Shown: positions 31,429 to 40,508 of the stretch, in pieces
Numbering within the stretch: position 1 is the stretch's first letter
Layout: the number at the start of each line of letters is the position of its first letter
Origin: Papillibacter cinnamivorans DSM 12816
GTDB lineage: Bacteria; Bacillota; Clostridia; Oscillospirales; Oscillospiraceae
Assembly (NCBI RefSeq): GCF_900176335.1
Contig: NZ_FWXW01000001.1
Coordinates: forward strand, 434,001-498,000
Reading direction: 5' to 3'
DNA: 64,000 bases
Translations under genes and position numbers: made by a program
The notes under the pieces: generated by a model
Databases searched by the model: none
What the model was told of the DNA's origin: nothing
Seen by the model: only the letters and a program-made list of their open reading frames with translations

Positions 31429-32577
31429 CTACCCTGCCCGGGGCGCCGGGATCTGCCGCGAAACGCTCAGCACAATCCCCATTTCCGTAAGCTGAATCAT
31501 CAGCGCCGTCCCGCCGTAGCTGAAAAACGGGAGGGAGATCCCCGTGGCCGGCACCAGGTTGGAAACCACCGCCACGTTAAGGAAAACCTGCATCGCCATT
31601 AGGGTGGTGATGCCCACAATAAGAAGGGAGCCGAAACGGTCCCGGGAGTGGATCGCCAGCCAATAGCCCCGGATGATCAGCAGGGCAAAGAGGATGAGGA
31701 TGATGGAAGCTCCGATGAAGCCCAGTTCCTCGCAGGTAATGGCAAAAATAAAGTCGTTGTGCTCCTCCGGGAGATAAAGAAATTTCTGGCGGCTTTTTCC
31801 CAGGCCCACTCCCAGCAGTCCTCCCGAACCGATGGCGTACAGCGACTGGACCATCTGGTATCCTTTGTCCATCATATCGGAAAACGGGTCTTTCCACAAC
31901 TCGATCCGCGAACTGCCGTATCCCATAATTCCCACGATATAATATCCCGCGGCGGCAACTAAAGCTCCGCCGCCGATAAACCAGTACAGACGCACGCCCC
32001 CAACGAATAAGAGCGCGGCGCCGACGCCCAGGATCAGAATGGTTCCGGAAAGATGGGGCTCCATCATCAAAAGGACGGCGATGACCATCAGGACCATCCC
32101 ATAGGGCAGCACGCCGTAGCGGAAGGTGCGCATTTTATCCTTCGCTTTGGAAATGGAGGCGGAAAAATACAGAATGACCGCCAGTTTGGCCAGCTCCGAA
32201 GGCTGGAAGGTGGTCACCTTGATGTCGATCCAGCGCCGCGCGTCGTTGCGCAGAACGCCGATCCCGGGGATCAGGACCGCGATCATCAGGATACCCGAAA
32301 GCAGCAGCACCGGCAGGGAAAGCCCCCGGAAGCCCTGATAGTCCATCCGGGAGACGACGAACATGATTGCAATGCCGGCTCCTGCGAAAACGGCCTGCTT
32401 GGTAAAATAAAAGATCGCGTTTCCTGATTCATAGTAGGAAGAGGCAAAGCTGGCCGACAGCACCATAACGAGGCCGATGCCCGAAAGCAGCAGCACCAGC
32501 ATGAGAAACGGCAGATCCATGGGGCCGAACCGGGCCAGCTGTTCCTCCCTCAGTTCAGCTCTGTGTACTTTAGTCAT
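31429..32577 (-). CDS. ftsW: FtsW, SEDS peptidoglycan polymerase
   Basis: 382 residues with about ten TM helices. Start after GGAGGCGGGGAGC. SEDS motifs are visible: RRWIDIKVTTFQPSELAKLA, the ELGFIGASIILILFALLI stretch and VVSNLVPATGISLPFFSYGG near the end. It polymerises lipid II with its partner class B PBP, here most likely the SpoVD-type PBP four genes upstream. The place between mraY and murG suggests the division enzyme rather than SpoVE, though the sequence alone does not settle this. Confidence 0.93.
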   Translation of the reverse strand: MTKVHRAELREEQLARFGPMDLPFLMLVLLLSGIGLVMVLSASFASSYYESGNAIFYFTKQAVFAGAGIAIMFVVSRMDYQGFRGLSLPVLLLSGILMIAVLIPGIGVLRNDARRWIDIKVTTFQPSELAKLAVILYFSASISKAKDKMRTFRYGVLPYGMVLMVIAVLLMMEPHLSGTILILGVGAALLFVGGVRLYWFIGGGALVAAAGYYIVGIMGYGSSRIELWKDPFSDMMDKGYQMVQSLYAIGSGGLLGVGLGKSRQKFLYLPEEHNDFIFAITCEELGFIGASIILILFALLIIRGYWLAIHSRDRFGSLLIVGITTLMAMQVFLNVAVVSNLVPATGISLPFFSYGGTALMIQLTEMGIVLSVSRQIPAPRAG

Positions 32578-32605
32578 GCTCCCCGCCTCCTTTCGGTTTC
32601 AGTAT

Positions 32606-33592
32606 TCATCGCCCGTACCGGCTCAAAATTCCAGCGTAGGCAAGCAGGCACATCGCCGCCGTAATTCCGCTGAAAACCCAGAAGAGCTTCACTTCGCTCC
32701 ACCCGCCCATTTCAAAATGGTGGTGCAGCGGCGCCATGCGGAAAATGCGCTTGCCGTGGGACCATTTGAAATACGCCACCTGAATCACGTCGGACAGTGT
32801 CTCCGCGATATATATGATTCCCACAAGAAGCATAATGAGGGGCATGTCGAAGGCAAAGAGCATTCCGCATACCGCGCCGCCCAGAAACAGGGAACCTGTG
32901 TCTCCCATGAATACCTTCGCCGGGTGGAAATTGTAGATCAGAAATGCCGCGAGGCCTCCCAGGAGGGCCGCCGAAAATACACCCAGGTCTGTAAAGCCCC
33001 AGAGGGCCGCCGCCGCCGTGAAGAACACTGCCACGGGGATCGTCACCCCGGTGACCAGGCCGTCCACGCCGTCGGTGAGGTTCACCGCGTTCACCGTTGC
33101 CACCATGACAAAGGCGGCAAAGGCCAGATACAGCGGCCACGGAAGAACGACGGATACGTCCGCGAAGGGGATGTACAGGTTGGAGCTCAAATTGCCGGTG
33201 AGCCGCATCAGCGTCAGAAAAGCCAGGGCCACGGCCAGCTGCAAAGAGAATTTCTGAAGCGCGGTAAGCCCCAGGTTCCGCTTGTTTTTCACCTTTTCAT
33301 AGTCGTCGGCATATCCGATAAGCCCGAACACCAGCGCCATCAGGTAGATGAAAAGCGCCGACCAGGACCCGCTTTTCAGATCCTTCCATCCGGCGATGAG
33401 AACGGCGGCCCCGATCCCCACGATGAACATGATCCCGCCCATGGTGGGGGTTCCCTGCTTGGTCAGGTGCCATTTTGGACCGTCCTCCCGGATGCTCTGC
33501 CCGGCTTTCATCCTGCGCAGCCAGGGGATCAGCGCCCTGCCCACGAAAAAGGTGATGAGAAAGGACAAAGCGCAAGAAAGCGTCAGGCGCAT
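32606..33592 (-). CDS. mraY: MraY phospho-N-acetylmuramoyl-pentapeptide transferase
   Basis: 328 residues, ten TM helices, start after GGAGGTTAAAACG. It links UDP-MurNAc-pentapeptide to undecaprenyl phosphate to make lipid I. Catalytic aspartates appear in GYADDYEKVKNKRNLG, NLTDGVDGL and FMGDTGSLFLGG. The HHHFE segment (APLHHHFEMGGWSE) is also present. In many relatives murF precedes and murD follows mraY; here murE and ftsW are its neighbours. Confidence 0.96.
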   Translation of the reverse strand: MRLTLSCALSFLITFFVGRALIPWLRRMKAGQSIREDGPKWHLTKQGTPTMGGIMFIVGIGAAVLIAGWKDLKSGSWSALFIYLMALVFGLIGYADDYEKVKNKRNLGLTALQKFSLQLAVALAFLTLMRLTGNLSSNLYIPFADVSVVLPWPLYLAFAAFVMVATVNAVNLTDGVDGLVTGVTIPVAVFFTAAAALWGFTDLGVFSAALLGGLAAFLIYNFHPAKVFMGDTGSLFLGGAVCGMLFAFDMPLIMLLVGIIYIAETLSDVIQVAYFKWSHGKRIFRMAPLHHHFEMGGWSEVKLFWVFSGITAAMCLLAYAGILSRYGR

Positions 33593-33699
33593 CGTTTTAA
33601 CCTCCGTACCGCATACCGCGCAGGCAATCCGGAATCTTTCCGGATCCGTGCCCCGTTCTCCGTGGGAAAACCGCTCGGCAGCTCTGTTTTACATCCGTT

Positions 33700-33836
33700 C
33701 CGGCCGCATCGCGGCCATTTTACCGCAAACGCGCGGCGTTTCGCGCCATTTGGCATCGTTTGCGGTTCCGCCCTCCGGGCGGGAGCAAACCGCGCCGTAT
33801 CACCGGGTATAACAGCCGCATCGCGGTTGTTATACC
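33700..33836. repeat. Dispersed intergenic palindromic repeat, copy 2
   Basis: The core 33752-33796 is 41/45 identical to 25274-25318, same orientation. CCGCAAACGC precedes the core in both, and both end near GTTATACCA or ATTATACCA. Dyads inside: CCGCCCTCCGGGCGG, and ATAACAGCCGC facing GCGGTTGTTAT (about 33809-33833). It fills the murE-mraY gap, where murF would be expected. Confidence 0.75.
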
Positions 33837-33854
33837 ACAAAGCACCAGAGAAAA

Positions 33855-35315
33855 TCAACTGTTTTTTCCCTGTTGTTCCGCCAGGTGGGCGGCGATTACT
33901 TCCCGCTCGTCCAGATGGTGCTTTTCCTTGCCGATGATCTGATAGTCCTCGTGGCCCTTCCCCGCCAGCACCACGATGTCGTCGGGAAGGGCGTGGTCCA
34001 TGGCGTAGCGGATGGCCTCCGGCCGATTCTCAATCACGATATGGGGCGTTTTGGTCTCCTCCATTCCCTTCAGAATGTCCCGGATGATCGCTCCGGGCTC
34101 TTCCGTCCGGGGGTTGTCGGAGGTGACGATCACGAAGTCCGCGAGTTCCGCAGCGATATTTCCCATGATGGGCCGCTTGATGGGATCCCTGTCCCCGCCG
34201 CAGCCGAAAAGGGCCACCACCCGTCCCCTGGCAAATCCTTTTACGGAACGAAGGAGGTTTTCCAGAGCGTCCGGCGTGTGGGCGTAGTCGATGAGCACGG
34301 TGTAGTCGGTGCCCGCGGGCACCACCTCCATCCGGCCCTTGACCCCCCCGGCCTGCTTCAGCACCGCGGCGATCCGGGAAATATCGATCCCCATCGTCAG
34401 CCCCAGAGCGATGACCCCCAGGGCGTTGTAAACGGTAAAGCTTCCGGGGATGTGCACCTCCATGCGCTGGATCATACCGATGGACACCGCTTCGAATTCC
34501 ACCCGGTCGTTGTAAAGACGGATGTTTTTTGCCACCAGATCCGCCTCGTTTTTGGATTCGGAAAAGGTAAAAATTTCGCAGTCTGCCCGCTGGATCATCT
34601 CCCCGGCCCAGGGATCGTCCAGATTGATAATCCCGGTCCGGCAGTTTTGAAACAAAATTGCCTTGGCTTCCATATAGGCTTCCATGGTCTTGTGGAAGTC
34701 CAGGTGGTCCTGGGTCAGATTGGTGAAAATTCCGGTTTCAAAGAAAACGCCGTATACCCGTTCCAGGACCAGCGCGTGGGAGGAGACCTCCATGACCACA
34801 TGAGTGCATCCCGCGTCCAGCATCTCCCGGAACAGCCGCTGCAGCTCGAAGGATTCGGGGGTGGTCCGCTCCGTGGGAAGGACCCGCTCCCCGATGAGGT
34901 TCTGATTGGTGCCGATGAGCCCCACCCTGGCGCCCAGAGCCTGCTCCAGCAGTCGCTTTGCCAGGTAGGTCGTAGTAGTTTTTCCGTTGGTGCCCGTAAT
35001 GCCGATGAACTTCATTTTCTCCGCGGGCCGCCCGAAAAAGTTCGCCGAAATTACCGCGAGCGCCCGCCGGGAAGAGGATACCATAACGTGCGGCACGCCG
35101 TCCTCCGGTGCCTTCTGGCACACCACGGCGGCGGCCCCGGCTTCCAACGCCCGGGGGATATACGCGTGTCCGTCCGTTTCAAAGCCCTCGATGGCCACGA
35201 ACAGATCTCCAGGGGAAACCTTTCTGGAATCGTAGCAGACGCTGTGGATTTCCGTTTCCATGTCAGCTGTGGAAGAGAGTATGACTACGTCCCGGAGCAG
35301 TTCCTTTAGCTTCAC
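33855..35315 (-). CDS. murE: MurE, UDP-MurNAc-tripeptide ligase (meso-DAP type)
   Basis: 486 residues from GTG 35313-35315, ten nt behind GGAGGT; an ATG six codons up overlaps that site. It adds the third amino acid to UDP-MurNAc-L-Ala-D-Glu. The Mur ATP loop is GTNGKTTTTYLAKRLL (about 107-122); HLDFHKTMEAY and the DNPR motif in VTSDNPRTEEP (about 400) are visible, the latter pointing to meso-diaminopimelate. Encoded right after the SpoVD-type PBP. Confidence 0.95.
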   Translation of the reverse strand: MKLKELLRDVVILSSTADMETEIHSVCYDSRKVSPGDLFVAIEGFETDGHAYIPRALEAGAAAVVCQKAPEDGVPHVMVSSSRRALAVISANFFGRPAEKMKFIGITGTNGKTTTTYLAKRLLEQALGARVGLIGTNQNLIGERVLPTERTTPESFELQRLFREMLDAGCTHVVMEVSSHALVLERVYGVFFETGIFTNLTQDHLDFHKTMEAYMEAKAILFQNCRTGIINLDDPWAGEMIQRADCEIFTFSESKNEADLVAKNIRLYNDRVEFEAVSIGMIQRMEVHIPGSFTVYNALGVIALGLTMGIDISRIAAVLKQAGGVKGRMEVVPAGTDYTVLIDYAHTPDALENLLRSVKGFARGRVVALFGCGGDRDPIKRPIMGNIAAELADFVIVTSDNPRTEEPGAIIRDILKGMEETKTPHIVIENRPEAIRYAMDHALPDDIVVLAGKGHEDYQIIGKEKHHLDEREVIAAHLAEQQGKNS

Positions 35316-35420
35316 TTTTGTTCCGACCTCCATCCGGTTCCTTTTCCCGCGCCGCCGGAGGCGGCGCGGGTTCCAGGCGGGAGGGCCGCTGCCTTCCCGC
35401 GTCGGTAAACCTTCTGCGCG

Positions 35421-37700
35421 TTAATCGTGAATACTGGTGTCGGTGAACTGCACGGTCACCACCGTGCCCGCCTCCACCTTTTCGCCGGCCGCCGGAGACT
35501 GCCCGGTGGCGGACACGGAGGAGGAAGAGGCCGCAATGGCTCCGGTGGCCCGCATACACAGCCCCGCGTTGGTAATCGCCTTGTTTGCCGCTTCCGCTGT
35601 CATTCCCTTAATACTGGGCACCGTGCAGAGAGCGGTGGGTTTATCTTCTCCCATGTACAAAACGATCTGGGCGCTCTTGGGAACGCTGGCGCCGCCGGCC
35701 GGAGTCTGATCGGTAACGGTCCCGCCGCTGCCTACCACCCGATAGGAAAATCCCTCCAGGTTCAGGGCGGCTTTCGCCTGCTCCAGGGTCATTCCCTTCA
35801 TCTGAGGTACCACGGCGTCCACGCTGGAAAGCTCCTCCGTGGTGTATTCCGGTTCTACGCCCATGTACGACAGGATATCCGCGAGAATGGAGCCCGCCAC
35901 GGGGGCGGCCATCACGCCGCCGCTGACATAGTATCCGGTGTCCCGGCTGGGGCTGTCCAGGCCGATGAGGAGGATCACCTGGGGATTGTCTGCCGGCGCA
36001 AATCCCATGAAGGAAACCACCACGTCCCCCGTGTCCTCGTCCCGCTTTTCCGAAGTGCCCGTTTTCCCGGCGATGCGGTATCCGGCCACATAGGCGTTCT
36101 TTCCGGTTCCCGTGGAGACCACGCTCTCCAGAATCTGCCGGACGGTGGCGGAGGTCTCTTCGCTGATCACCTGGCGCACCTCGGTAGGCTCGGTGGTCTT
36201 CACCGTGTTACCGTCGGAGTCCAGAACCTCCTTAACGACATACGGCTTCATCAGGTGCCCGCCGTTTGCAACCGCCGCCTCCGCCGTGATCAGCTGGATG
36301 GGCGTGACCTTGAAGGTCTGCCCGAAGGAAGCAACCGCCAGGCTCGACAGGTTGTCGGGATTGGTAAACTGATTGAAGTCGAAGAATATGCTGCCGCCTT
36401 CGCTCTGGAGATCCACCCCCGTCTTGTTAAGGAGCCCGAAGTTCTTCACATACTCGTAAAAGGTCTCCGCGCCCACCTTGAGGCCGATCTGGATGAAAGC
36501 CACGTTGCAGGAGTTCTGTACCGCCTGGGTGAGGGTCTGGAGACCGTGTCCCGTGGTCTTGTGGCACTTGATGGGCTTCGGCCAGCCCTTGACGGTAATG
36601 GAACCGGAGCAGTAAAACGTATCGCTGAGGGATACTTTCTTTTCCTCCAGAGCCATGGCCAGAGTGAGGGCCTTGAAGGTGGAGCCCGGTTCATAGGTAT
36701 AGGAAACCGCCTTGTTGTGCCACTGTTCCTTCTGGGCATCTGCCAGGCGGGTGGGATATGACTCATCTCCCGCGGCCTTCAGGGAGGCCAGCTCCGCCGC
36801 CGTGTCCTCGTCGGCCACCGTGCTGGGGGAATTGAGGTTGTAATTGGGAACGTTGGCCAGGGCCAGAATGGCTCCCGTGTTGATGTCCATCGCTATGCCG
36901 AAGGCGCCGTTTTTGACGTTGTATTTTTCCACCGCCTCGGCAAGGCCTTTTTCCACATAGTGCTGGATTGTGGTGTCCAGGGTAAGAACCAGGCTTTCTC
37001 CGTTCTGGGCGTCGTAATATTGCTCGTATTTGTACAGGAGGTCCGTTCCCTTCGCGTTCTTCGCGGTGACGATCAGTCCGTTTTGTCCCTTGAGGACGCT
37101 TTCATACAGCGCTTCCACCCCGTAAAGGCCGGAGTTTTCCGTTCCCACGAAGCCGATGACCTGGGCGGCCAGGGTACCGTAGGGATAGTACCGCTTGGTG
37201 TCCGTCACCAGGTGGATCCCCTTGATGTTGTTTTCGTTGATGAATTCCCGTACCTGGTCCGCCACGTCCTTTTCTACCTTGATCTTGACGGTTTCGTACT
37301 GGGAATTGGTCTTGGCCGCCTTTTCCCGGATCTTGTCCGCGTCCACCCCCAGGATGCTGGACAGTCCCTCGGCGATCAGATCCACGTCCTGCTTGTTTTC
37401 CTCGATTTCCTTGGGGGAGATGAATATGGTCTCCACGCTGGCGCTGATGGCCAGGATGTTGCCGTTGGTATCATAGATTGTGCCCCGGGAAGCTGAAACC
37501 GAGACCGAACGGGTCTGCTGCTCCACCGCGAGGTTTTCATATTTCTCATGCTCCACAATCTGCAGCTTGAACAGCTGATAAAACAGCGGGGCGAAGACCA
37601 TGATCCCGAATACGACCAATAAAAACAGAGTACGGCTGAGAATCGCTCTGTTCGCCCTGCGTCCCGCCGGTGTTTCTTTCCCGTTCGCGCTTTTTCTCAT
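35421..37700 (-). CDS. spoVD: Class B penicillin-binding protein, SpoVD/FtsI type with PASTA domains
   Basis: 759 residues from ATG 37698-37700 after GGGGTGTATCA. A cytoplasmic tail, one TM helix (LFLLVVFGIMVFAPLFYQLF), the pedestal/dimerisation domain, then a transpeptidase domain with SxxK in EPGSTFKAL (about 337), SxN in VQNSCNVAF (about 396) and KTG in AGKTGTSEKRD (about 546). Two PASTA domains follow from about 630. SpoVD makes spore cortex in Bacillus. Since this is the only class B PBP here, it may serve vegetative division (FtsI) as well. Confidence 0.92.
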   Translation of the reverse strand: MRKSANGKETPAGRRANRAILSRTLFLLVVFGIMVFAPLFYQLFKLQIVEHEKYENLAVEQQTRSVSVSASRGTIYDTNGNILAISASVETIFISPKEIEENKQDVDLIAEGLSSILGVDADKIREKAAKTNSQYETVKIKVEKDVADQVREFINENNIKGIHLVTDTKRYYPYGTLAAQVIGFVGTENSGLYGVEALYESVLKGQNGLIVTAKNAKGTDLLYKYEQYYDAQNGESLVLTLDTTIQHYVEKGLAEAVEKYNVKNGAFGIAMDINTGAILALANVPNYNLNSPSTVADEDTAAELASLKAAGDESYPTRLADAQKEQWHNKAVSYTYEPGSTFKALTLAMALEEKKVSLSDTFYCSGSITVKGWPKPIKCHKTTGHGLQTLTQAVQNSCNVAFIQIGLKVGAETFYEYVKNFGLLNKTGVDLQSEGGSIFFDFNQFTNPDNLSSLAVASFGQTFKVTPIQLITAEAAVANGGHLMKPYVVKEVLDSDGNTVKTTEPTEVRQVISEETSATVRQILESVVSTGTGKNAYVAGYRIAGKTGTSEKRDEDTGDVVVSFMGFAPADNPQVILLIGLDSPSRDTGYYVSGGVMAAPVAGSILADILSYMGVEPEYTTEELSSVDAVVPQMKGMTLEQAKAALNLEGFSYRVVGSGGTVTDQTPAGGASVPKSAQIVLYMGEDKPTALCTVPSIKGMTAEAANKAITNAGLCMRATGAIAASSSSVSATGQSPAAGEKVEAGTVVTVQFTDTSIHD

Positions 37701-37786
37701 TGATACACCCCTGTTATGCCAAGGCGGGAGCAAGAAATTCCTTCTTACTCCCCCGTTTCGCTGCCATGTTCAATATATAGCCCGGC

Positions 37787-38356
37787 TTATCTGAAATATT
37801 CCACTGCCGTGTAAAATCCTTTTCCGACGTTGGCGAGCAGCGCCGCGAATCCCGTTTTTTCCGTGTTGTAGACGACCGCCTTGTCCGGGCCGGACAGATC
37901 CAGGTAATAGACCTGCCCGCTCTGGGGCTTTTTCATTCCTTCCGCCATAGCCTCTTCCTCGATGGCGGAAAGGTCGAAGGCGCTTTCGTACTCGGCAAGC
38001 AGAGAGGCTTCATTCGCTTTGAGATCGGTATACTGGTTCCGAAGGGTCACCACCGAGTCGGAAAGCTCGGTAAGGCGCACATAGCTGAATAAAAGCAGAA
38101 CGCACAGCACCGCCACAGCGGCAAAACCCGTAACGGCGAACAGGGAAACGCTCTGCTGCTCCCGCGCTCTGGCCCGGGTCCGGGTTTTCTCTTCCTGCCG
38201 GACACGCGGCAGGGTGCGCGGTTCATATGGCCTGTCCAGGGTCCTTTCCGCGGCGGCGCGCCTTTCCAGGTATCCCAGGTCCAGGGCGACGCTTCCCACC
38301 GTGGCGCTCCTCGTATATTTCATGCGCTTTGCAGATGCCGCTTGCACGGGCCGCAC
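37787..38356 (-). CDS. ftsL: FtsL-like cell division protein
   Basis: 189 residues if the GTG at 38356 is used; another GTG three codons on or an ATG at codon 12 are possible. It has an unusually long basic N-terminus of about 70 residues (KTRTRARAREQQS), one TM helix (LFAVTGFAAVAVLCVLLLFSYV) and a short leucine-zipper-like coiled coil (LTELSDSVVTLRNQYTDLKA). Size, topology and place between rsmH and the PBP gene identify FtsL. Sequence conservation of this family is poor. Confidence 0.8.
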   Translation of the reverse strand: MRPVQAASAKRMKYTRSATVGSVALDLGYLERRAAAERTLDRPYEPRTLPRVRQEEKTRTRARAREQQSVSLFAVTGFAAVAVLCVLLLFSYVRLTELSDSVVTLRNQYTDLKANEASLLAEYESAFDLSAIEEEAMAEGMKKPQSGQVYYLDLSGPDKAVVYNTEKTGFAALLANVGKGFYTAVEYFR

Positions 38357-38368
38357 TTCCCTTCCGCT

Positions 38369-39301
38369 TTAGCGTTTTTTGGCGATCCGGAGCTTTGCGC
38401 TTCGGGATCTGGGGTTTTCCGTCAGCTCTTCCTCCGTCGGAACAACGGGCTTCTTCGTAAGGATGTCTATCGTCGGTTTCCTTCCGCAGACGCAGACGGG
38501 AAAATCCGGCGGACAGGTGCACCCTTTCGCCATGGACTGCATGGCGTTTTTTACGATTCGGTCCTCCAGAGAGTGAAAGGAAATTACGGCAAGGCGGCCT
38601 CCCGGATTCAGGCAATCTGCCGCAGCCGTAATCATTTGTGAAATTGCGGCAAGCTCGTCGTTCACCGCGATACGTATGGCCTGAAAGCTCCTTTTTGCCG
38701 GGTGCTGCGCTTCCCGCAGCGCCGCGGCGGGCATGGCCGATCGGATGATTCCCGCCAGTTCCAGCGTGCTTTGGATGGGCGAGGCCTCCCGCCTTCGCAG
38801 TATGGCGGCGGTGATGGAGCCGGCGTAGCGCTCCTCGCCGTATTGGTATAAAATCCGCTTGAGCTCTTCCCCGCTCCAGCGGTTCACCACTTCGTAGGCC
38901 GTGAGGGACGAGGACTGGTCCATCCGCATGTCCAGCGGGGCGTCCGTCATATAGGAAAATCCCCGGCGGCTGTCGTCCAGCTGCGGAGAGGAAACCCCCA
39001 GGTCGAACAGCATCCCGTCCGTGCCCGGGATCCCAAGCTCCGCCAAAACAGCGGCAATCTCCCGGAAATTTGCGTGGACGAAAGTGACGGTGTCTCCGAA
39101 CTCCTCCAGGAGGGTCCTACCGGCTTCCAGCGCCGTTTCATCCCGGTCGATGCAGATAAGGCGGCCGGTGGCGAGTCTCCGGACAATTTCCAGAGAGTGG
39201 CCCCCGCGGCCGAACGTGCCGTCCACGTAAATTCCGTCCGGCTTGACGGCAAGTCCCTCGATACACTCCCGGAGCAGTACCGGCCGATGACGAAGCTCCA
39301 T
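38369..39301 (-). CDS. rsmH: 16S rRNA m4C1402 methyltransferase RsmH (MraW)
   Basis: 310 residues, start after GGGGAGGCCGATATCA. AdoMet methyltransferase acting on C1402 of 16S rRNA. The hallmarks are HRPVLLRECIEGL at the start, YVDGTFGRGGHSLEI (AdoMet loop), LFDLGVSSPQLDDSRRGFSY and ISFHSLEDRIVKNAMQ. Second gene of the dcw cluster. Confidence 0.96.
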   Translation of the reverse strand: MELRHRPVLLRECIEGLAVKPDGIYVDGTFGRGGHSLEIVRRLATGRLICIDRDETALEAGRTLLEEFGDTVTFVHANFREIAAVLAELGIPGTDGMLFDLGVSSPQLDDSRRGFSYMTDAPLDMRMDQSSSLTAYEVVNRWSGEELKRILYQYGEERYAGSITAAILRRREASPIQSTLELAGIIRSAMPAAALREAQHPAKRSFQAIRIAVNDELAAISQMITAAADCLNPGGRLAVISFHSLEDRIVKNAMQSMAKGCTCPPDFPVCVCGRKPTIDILTKKPVVPTEEELTENPRSRSAKLRIAKKR

Positions 39302-39333
39302 TGATATCGGCCTCCCCTACTCTGATTTGCCGA

Positions 39334-39750
39334 TCAGAAGCCCAGCTCCTCCATGACGGCGGAGAGCTTGTCCGGCGTGAGCTCCTCTTCCTCCAGGGCG
39401 TGCCAGCGCTGGGCATCCCAGATCTCCGCCCGGGTGGAAACGCCGATGACCACGACGTCCTTGGAAAGGCCCGCGTACTGTCTGAGCTTACCCGGGATTA
39501 AAATCCTTCCCTGCCCGTCCAGCTCGCATTTGGCCGCGTTGGCAAAGAGGGTGCGCATTCCCTTCGTCTTGGTGTAGGGCAGGCTTTCAAATTTTTCCGT
39601 GAATCCGTCCCAGCTTCTCTGGGAGTAGATGGACAGGCAGGAATCCATTCCTATTGTGAGATAAAAGGTATCTCCCAGCTCTTCCCGGATCTTTGCGGGG
39701 ATAAAAAGACGGCCCTTGGAGTCGATGGTATGCTGATATTCCCCCGTCAT
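39334..39750 (-). CDS. mraZ: MraZ, transcriptional regulator of the dcw cluster
   Basis: 138 residues from ATG 39748-39750 after GGGGGGTGG. Two AbrB-like SpoVT/MraZ repeats: GEYQHTIDSKGRLFIPAKIR and KCELDGQGRILIPGKLRQYA, each with the DxKGR / DxQGR signature. It binds its own promoter region and adjusts expression of the cluster. Matching boxes lie just upstream. Confidence 0.95.
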   Translation of the reverse strand: MTGEYQHTIDSKGRLFIPAKIREELGDTFYLTIGMDSCLSIYSQRSWDGFTEKFESLPYTKTKGMRTLFANAAKCELDGQGRILIPGKLRQYAGLSKDVVVIGVSTRAEIWDAQRWHALEEEELTPDKLSAVMEELGF

Positions 39751-39784
39751 TTTTACCACCCCCCTGTCCGTTCGTGGGTTTTTG

Positions 39785-39849
39785 CCCTACATAACGCCAC
39801 TTTTCCCCACTTTTATTTTCAGTATACGGCATGCATTTGGAAATTGCAA
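39785..39849 (-). promoter_or_regulatory. mraZ promoter with three MraZ-type boxes
   Basis: On the minus strand: TTGCAA (39844-39849), 17 bp, TATACT (39821-39826). Downstream are three pentamers spaced exactly 10 bp apart: TGGGG (39805-39809), TGGCG (39795-39799), TAGGG (39785-39789). MraZ is known to bind direct TGGGN repeats separated by 5 nt. The boxes lie about +5 to +30, a repressing position. Confidence 0.8.
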
Positions 39850-40018
39850 TAGAAATTTTTTTATTTTTTTTATTTAAAAAAGGTGGTTTTCCGCCAAAAC
39901 TTATCATTTTAGCAACATAAAACATATGTTCGATTGACGTAACGCCAAAAAAATAAATGCCCCCTCTATATCTTGTGGTGGCATTTATAAATAGGATATA
40001 TGTAGTTGTTCGGATGCT

Positions 40019-40504
40019 TTATGCCTTGCCGGCGGGCGGTATGGCCTGCCCCGCCGCTGCGCGGAACCGCGCTCTGGATTGCTTGACCTCGTTCAGCGCC
40101 TCCGCGATGGCCTCCTCGGTGCGTTTTAGGGCGTCCTCGGCGTACTCACTGGAGACCCGTTTGAGCTCCTTTGCCCGCTCATCCGCCGTAGTGACGATTT
40201 CTTGTCCCTTCTGTCGTGCGGTGAGCAGCACCTCGCTCTCCGAAACCAGCCGCTTTGCTTCTTCCTCGGCCTGCTTCCGGATCAGTTCGCCCTCCCGTTT
40301 TGCCGCGCTGATATAATCGCTGCGGGCGCCCACCAGCTTCCTGGCCTCGGCCAGCTCCGCCGGCATCTGTGCCTTAATTTCATCCAGTAAATCCAGCACC
40401 TTGTCCCTGTCCAGAACGCATTTGTCGCCTCCAAACAGGGCGCCGTGCGCCTCTTCCACCATCTCATAGAGCATGTCCAGCAGTTCGTCCACTCCGCCTG
40501 CCAT
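40019..40504 (-). CDS. Coiled-coil protein of unknown function
   Basis: 161 residues, start after AGGAGGTAAACCT. Almost entirely helical with long charged coiled coil (about 55-145; KREGELIRKQAEEEAKRLVS, ADERAKELKRVSSEYAEDAL), no TM helix. The N-terminus VDELLDMLYEMVEEAHG and LDLLDEIKAQMPAELAEARK are typical of a protein encoded beside coaD in many Clostridia, sometimes labelled ATPase-like or DivIVA-related. It begins 4 bp after coaD. Function unknown. Confidence 0.75.
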   Translation of the reverse strand: MAGGVDELLDMLYEMVEEAHGALFGGDKCVLDRDKVLDLLDEIKAQMPAELAEARKLVGARSDYISAAKREGELIRKQAEEEAKRLVSESEVLLTARQKGQEIVTTADERAKELKRVSSEYAEDALKRTEEAIAEALNEVKQSRARFRAAAGQAIPPAGKA

Positions 40505-40508
40505 AGGT

